Assembly: GCA_905250125.1 (NCBI GenBank)
Contig: CAJNOL010001043.1
Coordinates: 20,032-84,031 of the forward strand
Direction of reading: 5' to 3'
Length of the DNA stretch: 64,000 nt
Source: Rotaria sordida
Lineage: Eukaryota; Rotifera; Eurotatoria; Philodinida; Philodinidae
The translations under genes and the position numbers were made by a program. Shown here in pieces: positions 59,096 through 64,000 of the stretch (the first letter of the stretch is position 1; the number at the start of each line of letters is the position of its first letter). Below the pieces are notes generated by a model. It was not told where the DNA came from and ran no database searches. It saw only the letters and a list, made by a program, of their open reading frames with translations.

Positions 59096-60352
59096 ATCAG
59101 AACAGATTCACAACATAGATGACCCATCAAGTACTAGATCATAGTGAAATTTAAATCAACGAAGAATAAATAATTTTTATCGAAAACAATTACATATCCA
59201 TTTAACGCAAATCCTCATGATACAAATCACTATACTGATACATGTCCGGCTCTCCATAAACTGTTTCTATTTCGAAACACCATGACCTACTTCAGAGTCA
59301 GAAGAAGATGAGACCTGGCACAATGCCAATCTACACGAAATGGTTTACCATAGTGACCCGTGTCAAAGCTAATGCGTCCATTTTTCTCCGTTCTTCTTTT
59401 TCTGGAGAATTTTTTAAAATCTTAATGCAGATAATCTTTTGCCACCTGATGATTCTTCTCGTAATTCAAATGAAATCGCGATTGTGATAGTTATTATATA
59501 ACTTACCACATCTTTTTTCTCTATAAGTATTGAGTATTATTCAAGCATGAAAAAAAAGAGTCATAATTCAAATCAAACAAACACAATTGATAAAGGACAA
59601 CAACAGAAAAAGAATGAATCTATGTATAAAGTTTTTATATAAAATACACTACGAAATACAGGTCTTATAAATGAATATGAACTTCTGTGCATGATTATTA
59701 ATTATAATAAACATAAAAAGATTATTCATATTTATATTAATCAAGACAGAAAAGAACTTGTTGGCTATACGCATTTGTTTAAAAAACTAAACAACTTTTA
59801 AAAAAATATGTGTGAATATTCGGATAGAGTATATCTCAGCGGCGTAACCAGGATATTTAGGTCAATAGGCAAACTTTTCTTGCGTCCGAAAAAACCCATG
59901 GGCGAAATGGACAAGGTTTTTATTGATAGGTCAAAACTTTTTTGGCCTAACAAAGTACTAATAACGTAAAAAAAACATGCATAAGTTACTGTTGAGGATT
60001 CTTCCAATATGTATTTGTGCAGCACACATGGACATTTTCTCTTCGGACTGCGTCATTTCACATCTTGCCTTTTTCTTAATGTTTCCACATATATGTGATT
60101 GGATTTTTCCTTTCTCTTCCATGTGTCATTCTATATGTATATGTTGTAATCAAAATTAAAATTCAGCCAAATTTAAAATTTGACTGGATTTTAGTTTGGA
60201 CTACAACATATGTATATCTACACGCGCATATGCTCGTGTGTGTTCTCTTGATCTGTGGTCTTGTTTCTCGTCTCTTTGATCTATTCTTCTTTATCTTTAT
60301 GTGGTTAGAGTTTTTCCAATAAAACTGAACTCATGTTCACCCAAACTTATAG

Positions 60353-61524
60353 TTAAAATCAGAGTTGCCAGATCTTCTGAAAAGTCAGGAAAGGTTCTGA
60401 AATTTGAACATATTCCCGGTTTTATGCTGATCTTCTGATCATTCTGATTTTTACCGAATTCAGTAAACGTTTGTGCTGCTGAACTTAAGAATGAATACTA
60501 ATTATTTTTTTGAACGATTTTGTAAGCATTTTTTAGCTCACAAATATTTATTGAAGGAATTTTGAACAGAGGAAAACTTGAAAAATAATATAGAATTTAT
60601 GTTCTATAAGCTTTATTATTTTTCGTAAACAGAATTTTGGGCTTCGTAAAAGAATCCGACACTAGATGTCTTTTGCTAACTTTTTTTGTATTAACTAATA
60701 ATTGAAGGCCATGTAACTGCGAACTAAGGAGATTGGTCATAGTCGAATCAAATGAATGTGCTCACTGGCAAACCAACTAGTTTAAAGCATGAGCTGCCAA
60801 TAGCGTAGACAGACTGAGATGTTTGTATTTCAAGATATTTACGGTTTGTCATATGCCCACACTACGAAATTTCATCAACATTTAGTTTTCTTTTTTCGTC
60901 ATGGCTGGATGGAACACGACTATTTACATAAGGAGAAACAATATCACACATAGCCAAAAGCAATTTGACAGCCGTTAGAATTTTTTGTTTATTATTCTTA
61001 TAATTAAAAAAATATTGTCCTAGACTTTGTAGAATTTACTTTTTAATATGCGTGATATTGTTTTTTTCTTATGTAAATGGTCGTGCTTCATCCAACCATG
61101 ACGAAAAACGAAAACTAAGCATTGATGAAATTTCGTAGCATGGACACATAACAAGCTGTCAATTGCTTGAAACTCGAATATATCGGTCTGTGTACACTAT
61201 TAGTAGCTCATATTTTTAATTAGTTGGCTTGATAGTGAGAGCATTCATTTGATCCGACTATGATCAATCTCCTTAGCTTACAGTACACGATCTTTCATTT
61301 TAAGCGATATAATGTTTGTGTTGTCTCTCTTTATTATGAAATACTCTTGAAAATAAAGTATTAATCGATAAACTACAAAAAAGTGAAGCATTTTGGTGCA
61401 AGTATATCAACATGATAGCCCTTGGTTTGCAAGAAGTTGCTCTTTCTGATTAGTTTCTGATTTCAAAGAAAAAATTCTGATTGTTTTCTGATTTTCAAGT
61501 TTTTCATCCGGCAATCCTGGTTAA
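60353..61524. mobile_element. TTAA-flanked palindromic element, piggyBac-like MITE
   Basis: TTAA occurs at 60353-60356 and 61521-61524. The ends inside are CAGAGTTGCCAGAT (left) and, read from the right, CCAGGATTGCCGGAT, as in TTAA-targeting elements. Within it, 60712-60985 and 61020-61295 are inverted copies over ~270 bases (shared words CTAAGGAGATTG-TCATAGTC, ACGAAATTTCATCAA, TCGTCATGG-TGGAT, AACAATATCAC), with only a ~35-base centre. It encodes no transposase. The TTAA assignment to piggyBac is inference. Confidence 0.72.
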
Positions 61525-61866
61525 AATATTAGAAGCGATTCTTTCCTTCTCCTTTTCTTAATTGTTCACAGAAAGAACAAGCAAAAAGTGCATATGTGAT
61601 TCAAACGGAAGAAAAAAATAGAATTACTATCTAATTCAAAAATAAATAAATCATTCTGAAAAAGTAAAACTTCAATGGACAAATCTCCAAATGAAATGGA
61701 CAATTGCTCATTTGTCCTTCCCTTGGCTACACATCTGGTATACTTCAATGTATATGTGTTCGTAGATAGATCAATTCAAGAAAGTAAAGAAAAACTGAAA
61801 AATAAAAGCTAAAACACTAAAAAAATGTTTGTTCATATAATTTGAGTGAGTACTGTAGTTTAACTA

Positions 61867-63060
61867 CTATTGACGTTTGTCTTGAGATTGATTTGTCTTG
61901 TTAGTTTTGGTACCACTGAAGGTGAACGAGCCAAGAAATCTGTCAAGAGTCATATTAAGTACTCCATAGTTATGTTTAGCCGTACCCAAATGATGTATAT
62001 AATGAAGGGCACGCAATTCATGAAACCATTTAAAACGTTCAAGCCAATGATCTTCAACATGATAGGCATGATGAAGCCAATTTCCAATAAAAGCCATAAT
62101 CATGTACCCGAAAAAGGCACATCCAATTGTCGAATATGAACAATGAAAAACTAGACGAGCAAGAATCAATTGAATGAATGTTAACAGAATAAGTAAACCT
62201 TCATGATCAGAAATCCATGTTTTGTGACGCATATAATCCCACCATGATATTGGTAATGGATCAACATTACTTTTAGAACTATTCATTTGGTCTATCTGTT
62301 GCTTTCGTGCACCGTAAAAGTCTTTTGGTGGATAAATTTCCCAATGATGTTCTTTATGTTTCTTATAACAACCTTCATTAAATGGTATCCACCAAATTCT
62401 ATGATGAGCTTGCAAATGCCACAAGTAAAAAGCAATATATTCCACAAAATAAAATAAGAACATTGTATACCAATAACAACCTGTCACGTATGAAACGATG
62501 AATGAATAGATAATAAGTGCTATATACATATACCGAAGAATTGAATAGCCCGATACTCCTAAAACACTCGCATCATGTTCTACGTTGATCGATGGTTCAC
62601 CAGCGGGTACAGGTAATTTCACGACATCAGCATCAATTGGTGTTCGCTTATAGTTAATAGTCGATTGTCGAACGAGAGTTCGTGCTGGATTTGATGAATG
62701 ATTACCTGACAAAAAAAAATGTCATCGAAACATTTTTTCGAAATATTACTCTAAGTGAATAAAACTATTCCTAGAATAATTTAATCTATTTGGTAGAGAT
62801 TAGCTTAATAAATAATAATTCATTCATTATAACAGTTTCTCAAATTTATTTTCTTAAGCTTTTCATATTCTTTCAATAGCTTTGTTTTTAATTATTTGTT
62901 AGAAATCGGTTGATTCTTTATTTATTTTACTTCTATACTTTCATTGAAACAATCTTAGGTAGTATATCTTACTTGTGGCATTTATCGAATCGATTAACCC
63001 ATCCGTCGCTTGTTCTTTCTGAATGAAAGTCGTCGTGATATTGGTTTCTGCATCTTGCAT
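61867..63060 (-). CDS. Fatty acid hydroxylase/sterol desaturase superfamily membrane enzyme
   Basis: Exon 1 (63060-62973; MQDAETNITTTFIQKEQ) and exon 2 (62705-61867) join over a 267-base GTAAGA...TGTCAG intron with the split codon restored, giving 308 aa. The histidine clusters of the superfamily are present: WHLQAHHR, KKHKEHHW, LHHAYHVEDH and LHYIHHLGTAKHNYG, coordinating a di-iron site. Four hydrophobic segments (IALIIYSFIVSYV, TMFLFYFVEYIAFYL, LLILLTFIQLILARLVF, FFGYMIMAFIGNWLHH) fit an ER membrane enzyme. Family members hydroxylate or desaturate sterols, sphingolipid fatty acids or wax precursors using O2; the substrate here cannot be told. A Met is absent at the start of exon 2 alone, which supports the upstream exon. 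Confidence 0.8.
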
Positions 63061-64000
63061 ATTTTGATAAATGTAACACACTTTTCTCTTCTTTTCAAAT
63101 GAAAGAAAAATTTCTTTTTGGTTACGAAGAACACCTGTTCGAACGTTGTTCTGTTAATATGGCAAATGATGAATATGTGCAATTGTCGTTTTTCATTTTT
63201 TAATGATGTATGAAGTGTTTATTTGCATTAACGTCTGTATAATACATACAAAATTTTATGCTACGCACTACGAAACTTATCGAAACATTATAGAACGAAA
63301 CAAACTTCACCTATATTAAGTAGATTCATAGCTTCTCGTTCCCCATGTTGACTATACAAATGAATAATGTTTAGCGAGCAACGATCTGATTCACCAAATA
63401 CCTGAAGAATTTCGACGACAACTTTCTAAGTCGTTTCTATTTCTTTGTGATTAGATTTTTCAAGAGAAATGAAAATGTGAAAAGAAAACTTCGATTAGGA
63501 TTCTTCAAATTGAGTAACGTTAGTGGAACTTTCACATTAGACTCGATGATCGTTCTGTTGATAGATATCTATACTTATCTAAAACAATTATTCATTGTAA
63601 ATATATTTACGATGAATAATGAACTTTTTTGTTATCAATGATAAATCTGTTGATAAAAATATTTTTATTATTTCAATTTATTAAAGCTTCTATTGATTAA
63701 AAACGATTCAAAAAATTTATTAGGATGTGGGTGTGAGCGTAAAGAAGATTTATACACCCACCCATATCCTTGTCACCGTTCTTGTTATAGTTACTCTGTG
63801 CTATGTTAGAGATTGCTTTTTCAATTATCTCTATGAAATATTTGAAATACGATTAGAAATAGGTGGTATATGCTGAAAAAAGAAACTCTTTGTGAATAAG
63901 ACGCGACACGAACATTCTCGACGCAAAATGATTTCATTTTTTTCATTTTGAGACGAAATAACTCTATTATTAATAAAAGCAAGAAAAAATTGCCTTTCTT
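63061..64000. other. Right-edge intergenic region
   Basis: Contains hairpin 19 and short frames only; no supported gene up to the window end. Confidence 0.4.
63722..63771. repeat. TGTGGG-type hairpin element 19
   Basis: AGGATGTGGGTGTGAGCGT arm, loop AAAGAAGATTTA, then TACACCCACCCATATCCT. It is compact (50 bases), with the AGGATGTGGG-type ends. Confidence 0.85.

Larger units (their letters stand above)
54295..60352. other. Long AT-rich gene-free region with hairpins 16-18
   Basis: No supported coding sequence in 6 kb. Small features are a GGTGTTCT...AGAACACC stem at 55374-55433 and hairpins at 56643, 58230 and 59023. A CAGCGGCGTAACCAGG word at 59839 looks like a transposon end but has no clear partner. 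Confidence 0.45.

Noticed and set aside
59839-61742. CAGCGGCGTAACCAGG at 59839 and CCTTGGCTACAC near 61731 as ends of a larger element
   Set aside because: The inner sequences do not align as inverted repeats beyond a few bases.
62706-62712. Start of the hydroxylase at 62712
   Set aside because: The codon there is TTG next to a splice acceptor (TGTCAG); the ATG exon at 63060 restores the frame and is preferred.
1-64000. CRISPR arrays, bacterial operons, prophage or rRNA genes
   Set aside because: Spliced genes, AT-rich intergenic DNA and metazoan families are inconsistent with a prokaryote; no regularly spaced identical repeats or rRNA cores were seen.

Overview
The window reads as animal nuclear DNA, most probably from a bdelloid rotifer. 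It is AT-rich, and its genes have short GT-AG introns, mostly 45-60 nt with a few near or above 1 kb. Several genes look bacterial-, plant- or fungal-like (DUF6438, DUF2252 joined to an FAD monooxygenase, GH3). Others belong to types that are expanded in bdelloids (NACHT NTPase, F-box/LRR, NLR-type LRR). The strongest clue is about 20 interspersed imperfect palindromes built from TGTGGG-like units, the telomeric repeat reported for bdelloids. Species assignment is inference; two runs of exactly 100 N (7967-8066, 24763-24862) show this is a scaffold.

Layout. 0-3 kb: a NACHT NTPase open at the left edge and an overlapping downstream frame. 3.2-4.1 kb: TGTGGG hairpin, a 0.1 kb foldback, and a secreted DUF6438 protein (minus). 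5.7-7.8 kb: decayed F-box/LRR gene. 8.1-11.8 kb: a membrane-anchored exon, a Helitron/PIF1-type helicase relic, and the first two coding exons of an HGSNAT/DUF1624-like membrane acyltransferase (minus). 12.1-13.0 kb: long-TIR element. 16.2-19.2 kb: MITE, then a DUF2252-FAD monooxygenase fusion (minus). 23.6-24.6 kb: secreted propeller-like protein. 29.8-31.6 kb: an F-box exon and a tandem array of 84-nt LRR exons with near-identical 57-nt introns. 33.8-35.6 kb: LRR relic and hAT transposase relic (minus). 36.7-37.2 kb: three-exon Ly6/uPAR protein. 39.4-39.9 kb: 33-nt degenerate tandem repeat. 40.8-42.4 kb: second decayed F-box/LRR gene. 43.0-44.9 kb: beta-glucuronidase. 45.6-46.2 kb: long-TIR element. 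48.4-51.4 kb: GH3 acyl-amido synthetase. 52.0-54.3 kb: three-BIR plus RING inhibitor-of-apoptosis protein (minus). 60.35-61.52 kb: palindromic TTAA-flanked element. 61.9-63.1 kb: fatty-acid-hydroxylase-superfamily enzyme (minus).

The genes do not form a pathway. They are independent metazoan-style units with their own promoters, separated by long AT-rich stretches holding non-autonomous elements. The unexplained common thread is the TGTGGG hairpin family: roughly one copy per 3 kb, all intergenic, intronic or beside relics, and in every clear case arranged G-rich arm, short loop, C-rich arm. That is the orientation expected if two telomere-capped ends were joined head to head. The same pattern would also fit a mobile foldback family.
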